Shown here: piece by piece, positions 18,212 through 29,400 of the stretch
How the letters are laid out: every line of letters begins with the position of its first letter
How positions within the stretch are numbered: position 1 is the first letter of the stretch
NCBI RefSeq assembly: GCF_002356295.1
Contig: NZ_AP018042.1
Span: forward strand, 744,001 to 808,000
Direction: 5' to 3'
Length of the DNA stretch: 64,000 nucleotides
From: Labilibaculum antarcticum
GTDB taxonomy: Bacteria; Bacteroidota; Bacteroidia; Bacteroidales; Marinifilaceae
Made by a program: the position numbers and the translations under genes
Notes under the pieces: model-generated
Databases searched by the model: none
Seen by the model: only the letters and a program-made list of their open reading frames with translations
Told to the model about the DNA's origin: nothing

Positions 18212-19225
18212 TTATTGACAGTCTACTAAAAACTTCATTCCCTCTGGAGTCGTATCGATACTTTCAAAAAGTTGTTGGATTTGATCCAATGGTTTTGTAT
18301 CAGTAATAATTCTTTCAAAAGGATATTTGTTCTCGGTAATTAATTGGATTGACTCTTCGTAGTCCTCTTTTTCATATACACGAGCTCCGATTAATGTTAA
18401 TTCCTTCCAGAAAAATTTAAACAAATTCACTGGCTTGGCCTCGCCGTAGATCGCAACCAATACAATACGTCCTCGAATACCTACAACCTCAGTTGTTATA
18501 TCCAATGATGCTTGTACCCCTGCAACTTCAAACACAACATCAGCCAAAGCTCCGTTAGTCTTTTTATCAACATACTCTACCAGATTGTTTTTCATTGGAT
18601 TTACTACATCAAATCCCATTCCTTCAGCCATTTTGACACGAATATCATTAACTTCAGAAATAATTACATTGGCTCCTTTACTTCTAGCAACCAAGGCCAC
18701 TAATAAACCAATGGGTCCGCCACCCGAAACAACAGCTGTTTCTCCTGCTTTTAATCCACCTCTGCGCACATCATGACAAGCAACAGAAAGAGGCTCAATT
18801 AAGGCCGCCAGTTTTAAATCTGTTGATTCCTTCAATTTGTGCAATGTAAATGCAGGAACATTCCAATACTGTTGCATAGCTCCAGGACTATCAATACCGA
18901 TAAATTTCAGCTTTTTAGCGATATGGCTATACCCTTTATCTGAATCAACTTCCCCGCGATTATCCAAAGGACGAACTGTAATTTTATCACCAACTTTAAA
19001 ATCGGTTACCCCATCACCAACAGCATCGATAATACCCGACATTTCGTGTCCAATGATTTGTGGAATCTGAACTCGTTTGTCCATCATACCGTGATAAATG
19101 TGAACATCTGTTCCGCAAACGCCACAATAGGCTACTTTGATTCTAACATCACCAGCTACTGGTGCTTCTATTTCTTTTTCAACTACCGAGAAAGTTTTAT
19201 TTCCTGCGTATACTGTTGCTTTCAT
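18212..19225 (-). CDS. Zinc-type alcohol dehydrogenase, probable 2-keto-3-deoxy-L-galactonate 5-dehydrogenase
   Basis: 337 residues of the medium-chain dehydrogenase family. The catalytic zinc ligands are in CGVCGTDVH and GHEMSG, the conserved Glu in ALIEPLSVACH, and the Rossmann motif is VSGGGPIGLL. The four-cysteine structural-zinc loop of most family members is missing (the region reads RPLDNRGEVDSDKG), as in some sorbitol- and threonine-dehydrogenase relatives. It is the first gene of the six-gene catabolic operon, behind the promoter at 19324-19331. A paired oxidation/reduction with the next gene would convert the L-galacto to the D-gluco keto-acid. The substrate is inferred. Confidence 0.83.
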   Translation of the reverse strand: MKATVYAGNKTFSVVEKEIEAPVAGDVRIKVAYCGVCGTDVHIYHGMMDKRVQIPQIIGHEMSGIIDAVGDGVTDFKVGDKITVRPLDNRGEVDSDKGYSHIAKKLKFIGIDSPGAMQQYWNVPAFTLHKLKESTDLKLAALIEPLSVACHDVRRGGLKAGETAVVSGGGPIGLLVALVARSKGANVIISEVNDIRVKMAEGMGFDVVNPMKNNLVEYVDKKTNGALADVVFEVAGVQASLDITTEVVGIRGRIVLVAIYGEAKPVNLFKFFWKELTLIGARVYEKEDYEESIQLITENKYPFERIITDTKPLDQIQQLFESIDTTPEGMKFLVDCQ

Positions 19226-19323
19226 ACTTTTTATATGCTATTAAATTTAAAACCATTGCAGATAATAGCTTAATAGATTTCGTATTTCAAAAAACACAAA
19301 ATCCGTTAACTACTCCCCACCCT

Positions 19324-19434
19324 CAAATGTATGATTACATGCACATGTAAGCAGGAGGTGGTGAGAATGAAAAGCTAGGGGTGTATGATAACAAGGGGGG
19401 ATTTTGAAAACCTTAACAGGGGTATTTGATTTTA
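19324..19434 (-). promoter_or_regulatory. Catabolic operon promoter with GATAAC-type operator
   Basis: The minus-strand -7 box TACATTTG is at 19324-19331. On the plus strand the first operator core GTGTATGATAAC starts at 19381 with its G-A-T at 19387, exactly 56 bp from the box. Further copies are TTTGAAAAC (GAA at 19406) and GGTATTTGAT (GAT at 19428). The arrangement matches the susC promoter at 26235-26343. The rest of the 447-bp gap (19226-19672) holds the operon leader and the susE-like terminator at 19574-19600, and no gene is seen. Confidence 0.65.
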
Positions 19435-19570
19435 GGTACTCATAGACATATTCAAACAAGATGATATAAGGTCGAATTGAATAAATCCTGATAAATACAT
19501 GTTTAATTTGATTATAAAAACAATCAATTCATCTATCTGACATCCCCAAAATAAGAATTGCTACTCATAA

Positions 19571-19600
19571 AAAAATGGGAGAGCATTGTGCCCTCCCATT
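19571..19600 (-). terminator. Terminator of the susCD operon
   Basis: On the minus strand AATGGGAG and CTCCCATT form an 8-bp stem (arms 19593-19600 and 19574-19581) followed by TTTTT. It lies about 75 bp after the stop codon of the third lipoprotein gene. Confidence 0.7.
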
Positions 19601-19672
19601 CCCATTTATTAAATTATCCCGTAATTTACATTCTAACCTATTTTACGATCAATTTATCAATAGGATCATTTA

Positions 19673-21232
19673 TTATCTTACATCTAATATCGACATGGAT
19701 ATATCATCCATATAGAAAGAACATGCTTCAGAGTTCCCTTGATTGTCACCTCTAATTAGGAAACTATTATTTCCATCACCAGGAGATTTCACCTTCCAGG
19801 AAGTATAAACCCATTTTCCCTCTTCAAATTCAGGATCAAATACAGCACCACCAACACTCCAATCTGTGCTTGCTTGCCAGTAAAAGCGCAAATCAGGACT
19901 AGAAGCTCTATCTCCTATCGATTCCATATAAATCCAACAACCTAATTCATATAACTTACCAGATTCTGTAGGGAAAGTTACAAACGCAGTATTGTCAGCA
20001 TTTTTTAGTCCCATAATCATTCCTCCAGCTGCATCCATAGTTACATGACCACTCTTCTTACCAGAATATAATTGTGCATCGGATACTTCAAATGTGTAAG
20101 CATCCCAAGGTGCACCCCACCAGAGGTATTTCCAACTATCCGTAGAGTAAGTTTCTAAACCATAATCATAAGCAGATGATACAAGAAGATTCACTCCTGG
20201 AATAAATCCGGCTTTAGCGTCACTAAAAGATGTCGCTAACATTCCATCGGAAGTAATTAAATTACCTACTGTCGCATCATAACTTACTAATACGTCGTCA
20301 CTATTAAATAGATCGCTATCCAAGCTTAGTATGATGATATTTTTTTCAGAGGCATCTCTCTTTACTTCTGTTACAGCAATAGGATATGGAATTCCATCAT
20401 TAATTACAGATAATGTAAATGATGCAGGATCACATGTAGTAGGATATTCCATATCACGCCCAAAGCTAAGTCTTAATCCACCCTCAGCCATAATTCCTAA
20501 TAGCTCAACAGGATCGGTAGAAGGACCTACATTCATATAAGATTTGTAGGTAATTGTATCTCTGCTAAATGCATTAGAAGCAACGAACATTGCATCATAG
20601 ATACCAACACTACTTAATTTAGCAGTTATTACTCCTTCATCATAATTACTTGTTAACCCACCTTGCTTTGTAAAGAACCACTGAAAATCAGTAGCTCCCA
20701 TCAATTCAGCTGTAGTTTGTGTAAATTGAATCTCTCTACCGGCCATTACATCATTAAGTGCACCATCCTGGTTAATTAATGCAGTACCCTCTATTACACG
20801 GGAAGCACTAAAAGAAGCCTTAACACTATCCAATACAATTACCGAAATAATGGTATCATATACTGTTGTTGTTTTTTGCCCTTCTCCTACCCACACATTA
20901 TTAGCAAAGGTTTGTGATAACATTACATTATGCACACCTGACTGAGTAAATCTTGTCTTAACAACAGCGTCAGTAGATGTACTTATCTTGGCATAACCCG
21001 CATCAATTGCGTCATCGGTAAAAGTCCATGTACGATTTTCAATACCTACTGAAAGGTCAATAAATGACATTAAACTATTTACTTGCGTTCTATTTTCTGT
21101 ATCACCAAATGATGTTGTTGCATAAACATGACTTGGTTCCGTTCCCGGTGCTTCATAATCATCATCGCACGACCCTAGAATCAAGAGGGTCATTGCTAGA
21201 AATAATCCGATTTTATTAAATATCTTATTCAT
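19673..21232 (-). CDS. SusE-like surface glycan-binding lipoprotein
   Basis: 519 residues with a lipoprotein signal (MNKIFNKIGLFLAMTLLILG then CDDD; the acidic residues after the cysteine fit surface export). The middle contains PKD/Ig-like beta domains (GVHNVMLSQTF, VGIYDAMFVASN). The last 150 residues form a probable jelly-roll sugar-binding module rich in Trp/Tyr (WKYLWWGAPWDAYTF, LRFYWQASTDW). It is third in the susC-susD operon, 29 bp after susD, the usual place for a SusE/SusF-type surface glycan-binding protein. It would hold galactan chains at the cell surface. Family naming is by position and architecture only. Confidence 0.75.
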   Translation of the reverse strand: MNKIFNKIGLFLAMTLLILGSCDDDYEAPGTEPSHVYATTSFGDTENRTQVNSLMSFIDLSVGIENRTWTFTDDAIDAGYAKISTSTDAVVKTRFTQSGVHNVMLSQTFANNVWVGEGQKTTTVYDTIISVIVLDSVKASFSASRVIEGTALINQDGALNDVMAGREIQFTQTTAELMGATDFQWFFTKQGGLTSNYDEGVITAKLSSVGIYDAMFVASNAFSRDTITYKSYMNVGPSTDPVELLGIMAEGGLRLSFGRDMEYPTTCDPASFTLSVINDGIPYPIAVTEVKRDASEKNIIILSLDSDLFNSDDVLVSYDATVGNLITSDGMLATSFSDAKAGFIPGVNLLVSSAYDYGLETYSTDSWKYLWWGAPWDAYTFEVSDAQLYSGKKSGHVTMDAAGGMIMGLKNADNTAFVTFPTESGKLYELGCWIYMESIGDRASSPDLRFYWQASTDWSVGGAVFDPEFEEGKWVYTSWKVKSPGDGNNSFLIRGDNQGNSEACSFYMDDISMSILDVR

Positions 21233-21261
21233 TTTTAGTCTTTTAAGTTTTTCCTCTATGA

Positions 21262-23034
21262 TTACAACTCTCTATTTGACTGTACTTCAATGGATGGAAT
21301 TGGATAATAGTCATGAACTGAACTATTGTAATTCGCTGCAGGTTTTACCCAATCCGGACGTACACGCTGATTTAAATACAATGGGAAAAATTTTGCACCA
21401 AGCATAACGCTCGTTACTGGATCCAATAACAAAGCCTTGATTAAATCCTCTTCCGCTTTACGTTCAGTAAAAGTATTAGCTATAATTCCCCAGCGTACTA
21501 AATCGTACCAACGGTGTCCTTCGAATGCAAGCTCCAATGGTCTTTCTACCATTCTTAAGTGATGCAGTAAGGATTCTGTCGTAAGAGCAACTAAATCATG
21601 TTGAACCAAACCATTTGCAAATCTTGATTTATCCAAAACAGGAATCATTCCACCATTATTATCCATATAGTGTTGCAAAGACAATACCCCTGCTCTGGTT
21701 CTTACTTTTTCAATGTATTTAAGAGCTTCTGTAGTATTTCCATCTTTTTCAAGTACTGCTTCGGCATACATTAAATAAACATCAGCCAAACGTATGTGAC
21801 GGAAGTTGATTCCAGAACGGGCACCAGTTGAGGTATCTTCACTATCCTTGTAATACCAACTGGTCCATTTTTTCACTTTAGAACCCTGTCCGTAAGAAAA
21901 ATTAGCCTTACTCTTTTCTGTAGCAGTAGGGGTAAGTGGAGCTTGATAATAATCTCCATCACCAAACTCAACAGCGATTGATGCAAATGTTCTTTGAGAA
22001 TAACGCATTCCTGCATTCACCGGATTATTCAAATCAATTGAATCTCCCGCAACAAATAACTCTTGCAGCCAGTAAGTTGGCAAACATGTATTGTAACCAC
22101 CCGCACCAGTAATACTAGCAAACGAACTGGCAATAGAAGTCCCTTCCGATCCTGGAGTAGTCCCTAAATCATCTGTTCGGGCACCACTAGCTCCTTCTTT
22201 ATAATTATCTGAATAGGCAACTTCTAAAATAGACTCTGAGTTAAACTCATTTTCAATGGTAAAATTATCCATATAGTTAGGCACCAATGCGTAAAGTCCA
22301 TCATTATCTGCAGCATCAATTACTTCTTTAAAATACATAGCCGCGTTTGTCCAATCTTTCTCATACAAATAAGTTTTTCCTAACATCGCTGCTGCCGCGC
22401 CCCATGTAAATCTACCTTTATCACCATTATCAGCCCATTTTTTCGGTAAATGATCATAAGCATAAGTCAAATCAGGAATTATCATTGTAGAAACAACTTC
22501 CTCTCTTGTGCTTAGTGGTTTATGCATATCTGCAACCTCAATAGGTAAAACATCATGAATAATTGCCTGATTGTAGGACTGAATCAACCAGAAGTAATTT
22601 AAGCCTCTTAAAAAACGTGTTTGAGCAATAATCGACTCTTTCTCAAGTTCTGTTAAAAAAGTGACATCTTGGATATAGTATAAAATTTGATTCGCCCTAT
22701 AAACACCAATGTATAATTCAGACCAACGTTGGACCACATTGTCTGATGCATCGTTCCAAATTAAGTTAGAATACTTAACATCTGGATACCAACCTTCCGA
22801 TCCTGCCAAATCACTTCGAACCATATTTTTCACAAGCCCTTGCCCACTAACCGAAGCAAATTGCAGTGAGCTATATAATGCATTTGTAGCTTTATCAAAA
22901 TCTTCAGCCGTCTTCCAAAAGGAATCGGTTGTAACTGCATTTGGATTTGCCTGCTCCAGCAATTCATCTTCGCAACCACTTAACGTACTTAGTAAGAGTA
23001 CGAAAATCAACGTATATTTTAATATATTTCTCAT
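21262..23034 (-). CDS. SusD/RagB family outer-membrane lipoprotein
   Basis: 590 residues with a lipobox (LSTLSGC, cysteine 21 followed by EDE) and the SusD/RagB fold signatures: N-terminal NPNAVTTDSFWKTAEDFDKATNALYSSLQ, TPR-like helices with FLRGLNYFWLIQSYNQ, RHIRLADVYLMYAEAVLEKDG, and a C-terminal ELAFEGHRWYDLVRWG. SusD closes over the SusC barrel as a glycan-capturing lid. It lies 18 bp after susC and is translated from the same transcript. Glycan type is inferred from the surrounding GH86/GH117 genes. Confidence 0.94.
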   Translation of the reverse strand: MRNILKYTLIFVLLLSTLSGCEDELLEQANPNAVTTDSFWKTAEDFDKATNALYSSLQFASVSGQGLVKNMVRSDLAGSEGWYPDVKYSNLIWNDASDNVVQRWSELYIGVYRANQILYYIQDVTFLTELEKESIIAQTRFLRGLNYFWLIQSYNQAIIHDVLPIEVADMHKPLSTREEVVSTMIIPDLTYAYDHLPKKWADNGDKGRFTWGAAAAMLGKTYLYEKDWTNAAMYFKEVIDAADNDGLYALVPNYMDNFTIENEFNSESILEVAYSDNYKEGASGARTDDLGTTPGSEGTSIASSFASITGAGGYNTCLPTYWLQELFVAGDSIDLNNPVNAGMRYSQRTFASIAVEFGDGDYYQAPLTPTATEKSKANFSYGQGSKVKKWTSWYYKDSEDTSTGARSGINFRHIRLADVYLMYAEAVLEKDGNTTEALKYIEKVRTRAGVLSLQHYMDNNGGMIPVLDKSRFANGLVQHDLVALTTESLLHHLRMVERPLELAFEGHRWYDLVRWGIIANTFTERKAEEDLIKALLLDPVTSVMLGAKFFPLYLNQRVRPDWVKPAANYNSSVHDYYPIPSIEVQSNREL

Positions 23035-23052
23035 TTTATAATTCTTTTGATA

Positions 23053-26000
23053 TTAAAAATCAACTTGTACTCCCATTAAAAACTTACGGGTAACAGGGTA
23101 ACTCCCCTTATCAATACCTCTGGTTGAGACACCATTTCCACCAACTTCAGGATCGTAACCGTCATAGTTCGTGAATGTAAATGCATTTTGAGCGGTACAA
23201 TAAACTCTCAGTTTATCAAAGTACTTTCCTGTAATTTTTTTAGGAAGTGTATAACCTAAGGTAATATTTCGTACTCTCAAGAAATCAGCATCTTCCAGGA
23301 AGTAATTTGAACGGGAACGAAAATTATCGTGTTCTGAACTCGATCTAGATGACATGATATCAGAATCAGGATTTTGTGGTGTCCACATCCGAGCAAGATC
23401 TTTATGACGGCCCATTGAGTAAGCAAATAGTTTTGCTCCGTTAAAAACCTTATTTCCATTCGAATAGAACAACTGTGTACTCAAATCAAATCCTTTATAA
23501 TCAACAGTAAGATTTAAACCAACCTCGAATTTAGCCTGACCAGAACCTTGGTAAGTACGATCATCATCATCAATAACTCCATTCTTATCAGTATCGATAT
23601 AGATTAGATCACCCAACTGAGCATTGGGTTGAATCGCTGATGTAGAACCATCTTCGTTGGTATGCACATGAGCTGCCAATTGTTCTGCTGTTTTAAAAAT
23701 TCCATCTGTAGGAATCAAAAAGAACGCACCAGCCTCGTAACCCGGAACCATATAAGTTGTCATATCCTGCTGAGTTGCACGCCAGCTACCAGGCTTACTA
23801 TCAGCCAATGCAATTTTTTCTAAATCTTCACCTAAATCGGTAATTTCATTTATGTTACGTGTAAAAGTACCTGAAACTTGCCAGTTCATTCCAAAGCTTG
23901 TTCTCTCTTTGTAATAAGTACCAATCTCAAAACCTTTGTTCACCATATTACCAACATTGGAAGTTATTGAATTGTAATTTCCCCAATCACCAGTTATTGT
24001 TGTCCCTGATGAAGCAGGTAAAAGAACATTTAAAAGCATGTCTTGCTTGTCGTTCTTATACACATCAGCTGTCAAACTAAATTTACCATCGAACATTAAT
24101 AAATCGACACCAATGTTCTGAGAAATATTTGTCTCCCATTGTACCATTGGATTACCATAACCTCTTTGAATAGCTCCAGAACCCAATTCATCACCACTTT
24201 CAGGTCCCCATACATAATCTATATTAGCATCTACATAAGCGGCATACAAATAAGGTGAAATTCCCTGGTTACCCACTTCACCATAACTCAATCGAAGTTT
24301 TAAATTATCAATGCTGGTAACTGATTCCATAAATTTTTCTTCACTAATGTTCCAACCTGCGGAAGCACCATAGAATTCTTTGTATCTGTTATCCTCACCA
24401 AAATTTGAAGATCCATCGTAACGAACACTCGCACTAAAAAGATAACGATCGTCATAGTTGTACTGCAAACGTGCTAACTTACCCACAATTCCATGTTCTG
24501 AATCATTGCCCGTAATGGCAGTATTTGATGCACCTCCATCAAAAACAGAAACATCATTACTGATAAAATCTCTTTTTTGTGTAGATACATTATCCTTTAT
24601 TGTTTTCTCAACAGTATAACCAACTAAAGCGGAGAAAGTATGTTTGTCAAATGTCTTCGTATAATTCAGAAGATTTTCCATTGTATACTTATTTGAAGAG
24701 GAAAAGTCTTCAGTCAAAATAGCATCTTCACGACTTCCTAATTTATTAATTGCACCATCCTCATCGTAAACAAGATATTGTGGTTGCCAGAATTCACGGT
24801 GATAATTCCAATGATTCATACCTAAATTAACTTGGTAGGTTAAACCTTTTGTAATTTCATATTTTAGATTGGCTGCCAGATTGTAAGAATCTTCGATTCG
24901 ATCATCCTTTTGCTTTAATAATTTAGATAAATACCCAACATGATCAGGATTATTACCTGGAATTATAACAGAATTAGTAGTCGTTTCTAAACTTCCAAGA
25001 GGCTGACGATAGGGTCCCTGAAACATCGCAAATTCATACAATCCCCATGGTTCCTGCTCTTTATTCGAATGCATCATAGCAATACTAACAAAGGCATCAA
25101 ATTTACCCTTTTTCAGACTCGCATTTGCTCGGGTTGTAAAACGATCGTAACCCGATTGACGAAGAATACCATCCTGGTTAAAGTAATTGGTATTTACATT
25201 AAAAGTAATACCATCACGTCCACCGGAAAAACTCACATTATGACTCTGAACAGATGCATTATCATTTGTAATTGCACCCACAAAATCGGTATCATAATCC
25301 ATTGCATTCGGATTGTAATGCAATATACTAGAGTGTGAGCCCTGCATAACCTGCATTTGCTCATCTACATATAGATGCTCTGCAGTATTCAATAGTTCTG
25401 TTCCAGAAGTAATATTCTGGATACCATAGTAAGAAGAAAAGCTCACCTTTGTTTTTCCTTCTTTACCTCTTTTAGTTGTAATTAAAATGACACCATTCGA
25501 TGCACGCGTACCATATACCGCAGCCGATGCTCCATCCTTTAAGATATCAACAGTTTCAATATCTTCCGAAGCAAGGTTTGGATTTCCATTATAAGGAATT
25601 CCATCTACAACATATAATGGACCGGAATCACTGGAAATAGAACCCAATCCACGAATTTGGATATTGGCCTGATCTCCTGGACGTCCACTACTTTCGACTA
25701 CACTAACACCCGCAATTTTCCCTTGCAGTGATTTGGTGAAATCAGATGACACGATCTGCGACATTTCTTCTGACTTAATAGATGAAACAGCTCCCGTCAA
25801 TTCAATTTTCTTTTGTGTACCATAACCGACTACAACAACTTCGGATAGTTCGGCGAAGTCAGGTGCAAGATCAATTTTCACACTTGTTTCACCCGAAAGA
25901 GCGACTTCTTGCGTCACATAACCAATAAAGGACACAATAAGTGTACTATTTTCTGATGTATTTATATTAAACACACCATCAATATCACTGGTTGTTCCAA

Positions 26001-26172
26001 TACTTGTTCCTTTTACGACAACGGTTGCGCCAGGAAGCGCAGTTCCATCTGAGGAATCGTAAACAGTACCAGTAATTCTTTTTTCTTGAGCAATAGTACT
26101 TGCTGCAAAAAACAGACATAGGAATGCCAATAACAATATTGACTTTCCATTAATTCTAATAATTTCTCTCAT
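23053..26172 (-). CDS. SusC/RagA family TonB-dependent transporter
   Basis: 1039 residues. A signal peptide ending IAQ (residues 27-29) is followed by a carboxypeptidase-regulatory-like beta domain (GTVYDSSDGTALPGATVVVKG), the TonB-box region SEVVVVGYGTQKK, the plug (IQIRGLGSISSDSGPLYVVDGIPYNG) and a C-terminal 22-strand barrel ending GVQVDF. It imports oligosaccharides across the outer membrane with energy from TonB. It is first in the operon and divergent from the hybrid two-component regulator. Expression is expected to depend on that regulator through the operator region 26290-26343. Confidence 0.95.
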   Translation of the reverse strand: MREIIRINGKSILLLAFLCLFFAASTIAQEKRITGTVYDSSDGTALPGATVVVKGTSIGTTSDIDGVFNINTSENSTLIVSFIGYVTQEVALSGETSVKIDLAPDFAELSEVVVVGYGTQKKIELTGAVSSIKSEEMSQIVSSDFTKSLQGKIAGVSVVESSGRPGDQANIQIRGLGSISSDSGPLYVVDGIPYNGNPNLASEDIETVDILKDGASAAVYGTRASNGVILITTKRGKEGKTKVSFSSYYGIQNITSGTELLNTAEHLYVDEQMQVMQGSHSSILHYNPNAMDYDTDFVGAITNDNASVQSHNVSFSGGRDGITFNVNTNYFNQDGILRQSGYDRFTTRANASLKKGKFDAFVSIAMMHSNKEQEPWGLYEFAMFQGPYRQPLGSLETTTNSVIIPGNNPDHVGYLSKLLKQKDDRIEDSYNLAANLKYEITKGLTYQVNLGMNHWNYHREFWQPQYLVYDEDGAINKLGSREDAILTEDFSSSNKYTMENLLNYTKTFDKHTFSALVGYTVEKTIKDNVSTQKRDFISNDVSVFDGGASNTAITGNDSEHGIVGKLARLQYNYDDRYLFSASVRYDGSSNFGEDNRYKEFYGASAGWNISEEKFMESVTSIDNLKLRLSYGEVGNQGISPYLYAAYVDANIDYVWGPESGDELGSGAIQRGYGNPMVQWETNISQNIGVDLLMFDGKFSLTADVYKNDKQDMLLNVLLPASSGTTITGDWGNYNSITSNVGNMVNKGFEIGTYYKERTSFGMNWQVSGTFTRNINEITDLGEDLEKIALADSKPGSWRATQQDMTTYMVPGYEAGAFFLIPTDGIFKTAEQLAAHVHTNEDGSTSAIQPNAQLGDLIYIDTDKNGVIDDDDRTYQGSGQAKFEVGLNLTVDYKGFDLSTQLFYSNGNKVFNGAKLFAYSMGRHKDLARMWTPQNPDSDIMSSRSSSEHDNFRSRSNYFLEDADFLRVRNITLGYTLPKKITGKYFDKLRVYCTAQNAFTFTNYDGYDPEVGGNGVSTRGIDKGSYPVTRKFLMGVQVDF

Positions 26173-26234
26173 AAGAAAGCATTTTTCATTTACAGATTAG
26201 GATTAAAAAAAAACGTTACTTTTTAGACTAGACC

Positions 26235-26343
26235 CAAATCTATTTGATTTTGTTTTGTGAATACGGACCTATTTCACTGTAAACTATATGTGTATTTGAT
26301 AACAAAGGGCAAAATCGATAACTTGACGGTGGTGTTTGATAAC
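26235..26343 (-). promoter_or_regulatory. susC promoter with triple GATAAC operator
   Basis: Minus-strand -7 box TAGATTTG at 26235-26242. On the plus strand TGTATTTGATAAC (GAT at 26298), CGATAAC (GAT at 26317) and GGTGTTTGATAAC (GAT at 26338) are spaced 19 and 21 bp, about two helical turns. The first core is 56 bp from the -7 box, an activator-like position. The region also separates susC from the divergent regulator gene at 26441, so the sites may control both. Confidence 0.65.
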
Positions 26344-26440
26344 GTTTGCGATATCTTATATCAAACCCCAATGGCTTAAAAGGGAAAATTTGATTATTTT
26401 TACTTTCTGTAGATAATTTCCGCCTAAATCCACATTGAAC

Positions 26441-29400
26441 ATGATAAAAAAATTATACAAGTATCTTATTTTAGTCAGTATTCTAACAGCGTATTTTTTA
26501 CCCAATAAATCTTATGGAAATATTGAGAATAAAGAAGCCTATTCTTTTTTTCAATTAAAAGGATTACCTCAAAATGATGTTAACTGTATTTATAAAGACA
26601 GTAAAGGTTTTATGTGGATTGGAACTTTAGATGGACTCCATAGATTTGATGGATATTCCTACAAGACCTACCAAATATCTGATAAACCTGAGAGTATTAG
26701 CAGCAATATGATTATAGATATTGCTGAAGACAGTAAAGGAAATATTTGGATAGGCACTTATGGGCGGGGAATTTGCAAACTAAACCCAATTACTGAAAAA
26801 TTCACTATTTACCATACTACCGGAAAAGATGGTTACAGAATAAATAGCGATGACATTACCTGCATGACTATTGATAAGGAGGATGTTATTTGGATTGGGA
26901 ATTGGTATGGTTACACGCGAATAAAACTTGATGAAAAATCTGATGCTATTGCAGAGATTATCACTATTTCACTTGAAAATATCTCAAAAAACGATTTAAA
27001 TATTACCCGAAAAATCTATAGAGACGATTTCACTGTTGTGAAAAAAATCTATCAGGATAAGGGTGGACAAATTTGGATAGGGACAAACGGAAAATTGATT
27101 AGACTATTAACCCCATACGCCAATAACGATCAAATGAAATATGAATCATTTGATTGTCAGGCTGAAAACTTTTGCGAATACGAAGATGGCTTTTTAATAG
27201 GTGGCCCCAGTATCAGTGCTGTTCAAAAGCAAGCTGACGGAAGTTATGAAATAAGCCCTATTATGGATATTACCACTAATGCCATGGTATATAAAAACCA
27301 AAAAATATGGTTGGGAAATAGATTCGGGATTACATGTTTACAATACAAGCCTAAGAAAGGATGGCAAATTGAACTACAACTAAACAAGCAGAGTTTAAAA
27401 GATCAATTCCCAAGCAATATCGTGACCTGTTTATCAGAAGACGAAAGCGGTCAAATATGGGCTGGAACAAGAGCTGGTGGTATCTATACCATCAACTTAA
27501 CCCAAAAGAAATTCCATCATTACAAAAAAACAGACAATAAAGGGTCCGTGAGTAGTAATTTTATTCAGGCGGTATTTGAAGATCATGCAAAAAACCTTTG
27601 GATTGGCACCGAGGATGATGGGGTCAATTTCCTTTCACGAAAAAATTCCAGCAACTATACAAATCGCTTTCAACACATCCAGATAAATCCAGATTCTCTT
27701 GAAAACAGGGCATATTGTATTGAAGAAACCCTTACTCCAAAATCCAAAATTCACAAAAGTCTTATTTGGATTGGAACGAGCCACGCAACTAATCTTGTTG
27801 CAATTGATCCTGTTAGTCTGGAAAAGAAATCCTTGCCCAGTTTTATTTCCAATATTGGATTTGTATTTTCACTGGAAACTCAGGGAGACAGCGTTTTATG
27901 GGCTGGAACTTATGGTGAGGGTTTATGGAAATTTAGTCTTGATAAAAATGGAGATATCACTAAGTATAAAAATTTCACTCCTGAAAAGAAATCAAAATCA
28001 CACGTTTCATCACGAATTATTAGGGACTTACTTTTAGATAAACATGATAACTTATGGATTTCAACGGATAAGGGGCTAAATAGGATAAGTGCTCAAGAAT
28101 TGAATAAGGTAGATCCATTGATACAAAACTTTGAAAATGAGAAAGTAATACACAATGATTATTTCCTGCAAATATATGAGACTCTAAATGGAAAACTTTG
28201 GATGGGCAGTATGGGGGGTGGACTTATTTCCTACTCCTATGACAATAACAAGTCAGAACATCATTTTTCTAAAATAACTAAAAAAGATGGCTTACCTAAT
28301 AATACGATCAAGTCGATTCTGGAAGATGATAAAGGCTATCTGTGGCTTGCAACAAATAAGGGGCTTAGCAGATACAACCCTGCAAATGGTGATATTGTAA
28401 ATTATGACTCGGCAGATGGATTACAACATGATGAATTTAGTGAGATTTGTGCCTATAAAAGATCCAATGGCCAATTAATATTTGGTGGAATAAATGGCTT
28501 TAATGTATTTAACCCGGAACAAATTACCAAAGATAGCGTACCGCCTAAATTGTTCTTAACTGATTTTTATATCTTAAATAAAATTGTTGAGCCCGGACAA
28601 AACATCAATGGAAAAACAATCCTTAAAAATAGTATTGAACATACCGATAATATTGAATTAGACTATCAGCAAAATAGTTTTTCGATTGGTTTTTTAGGCT
28701 TACACTACAATGCACCTCAGAAAAACAAATACAAATACACACTGGAAGGTTTTGACCCAGATTGGTATAGTGCTGCAGCATCGTATCGAATTGCCAAATA
28801 CACAAATATTCCTGCAGGAGAGTACACTTTTAAGGTGATGGCATCGAATAGTGATAATATTTGGGTCGAAAAACCTGTCGCAATTAAAATAAAAATTAAT
28901 TCTCCCTTTTATCTAAGTACTTATGCCTATCTATTTTATGTACTACTAATTTTTATTGGTGGCTACATAGCATATCGGGTATTTAGACTGGCTACACTAA
29001 GAAAAAAAGAATTTTTAATTGCAGAAATGGAGAAAAAGAAGGTGGAGGAGATTGCTCAAATCAAGCTTCGCTTTTTCACAAATATTTCACACGAGTTTAG
29101 AACCCCCTTAACCTTAATAACAACTCCACTTGCAAAACTAATTAGTAAAAACAAAGAGCTTTCTGAAGACGAACGACTTAAAAATTACAATCTCATTAAT
29201 CAAAATGCTAATTTTATGCTTCGACTTATTAATCAACTAATGGATTTTAGGCGTTTGGAGCAAGATCTGATTGAATTAAAATTAGAGAACATAGAATTAA
29301 ATCAGTTTGTAAAATATATCATCAAAACATTTGAGCCTTTGGCTGAGCAAAAGAATATCACCTTTTTGTTTGAAGGAACTGATAATGATTTAACGATTTG

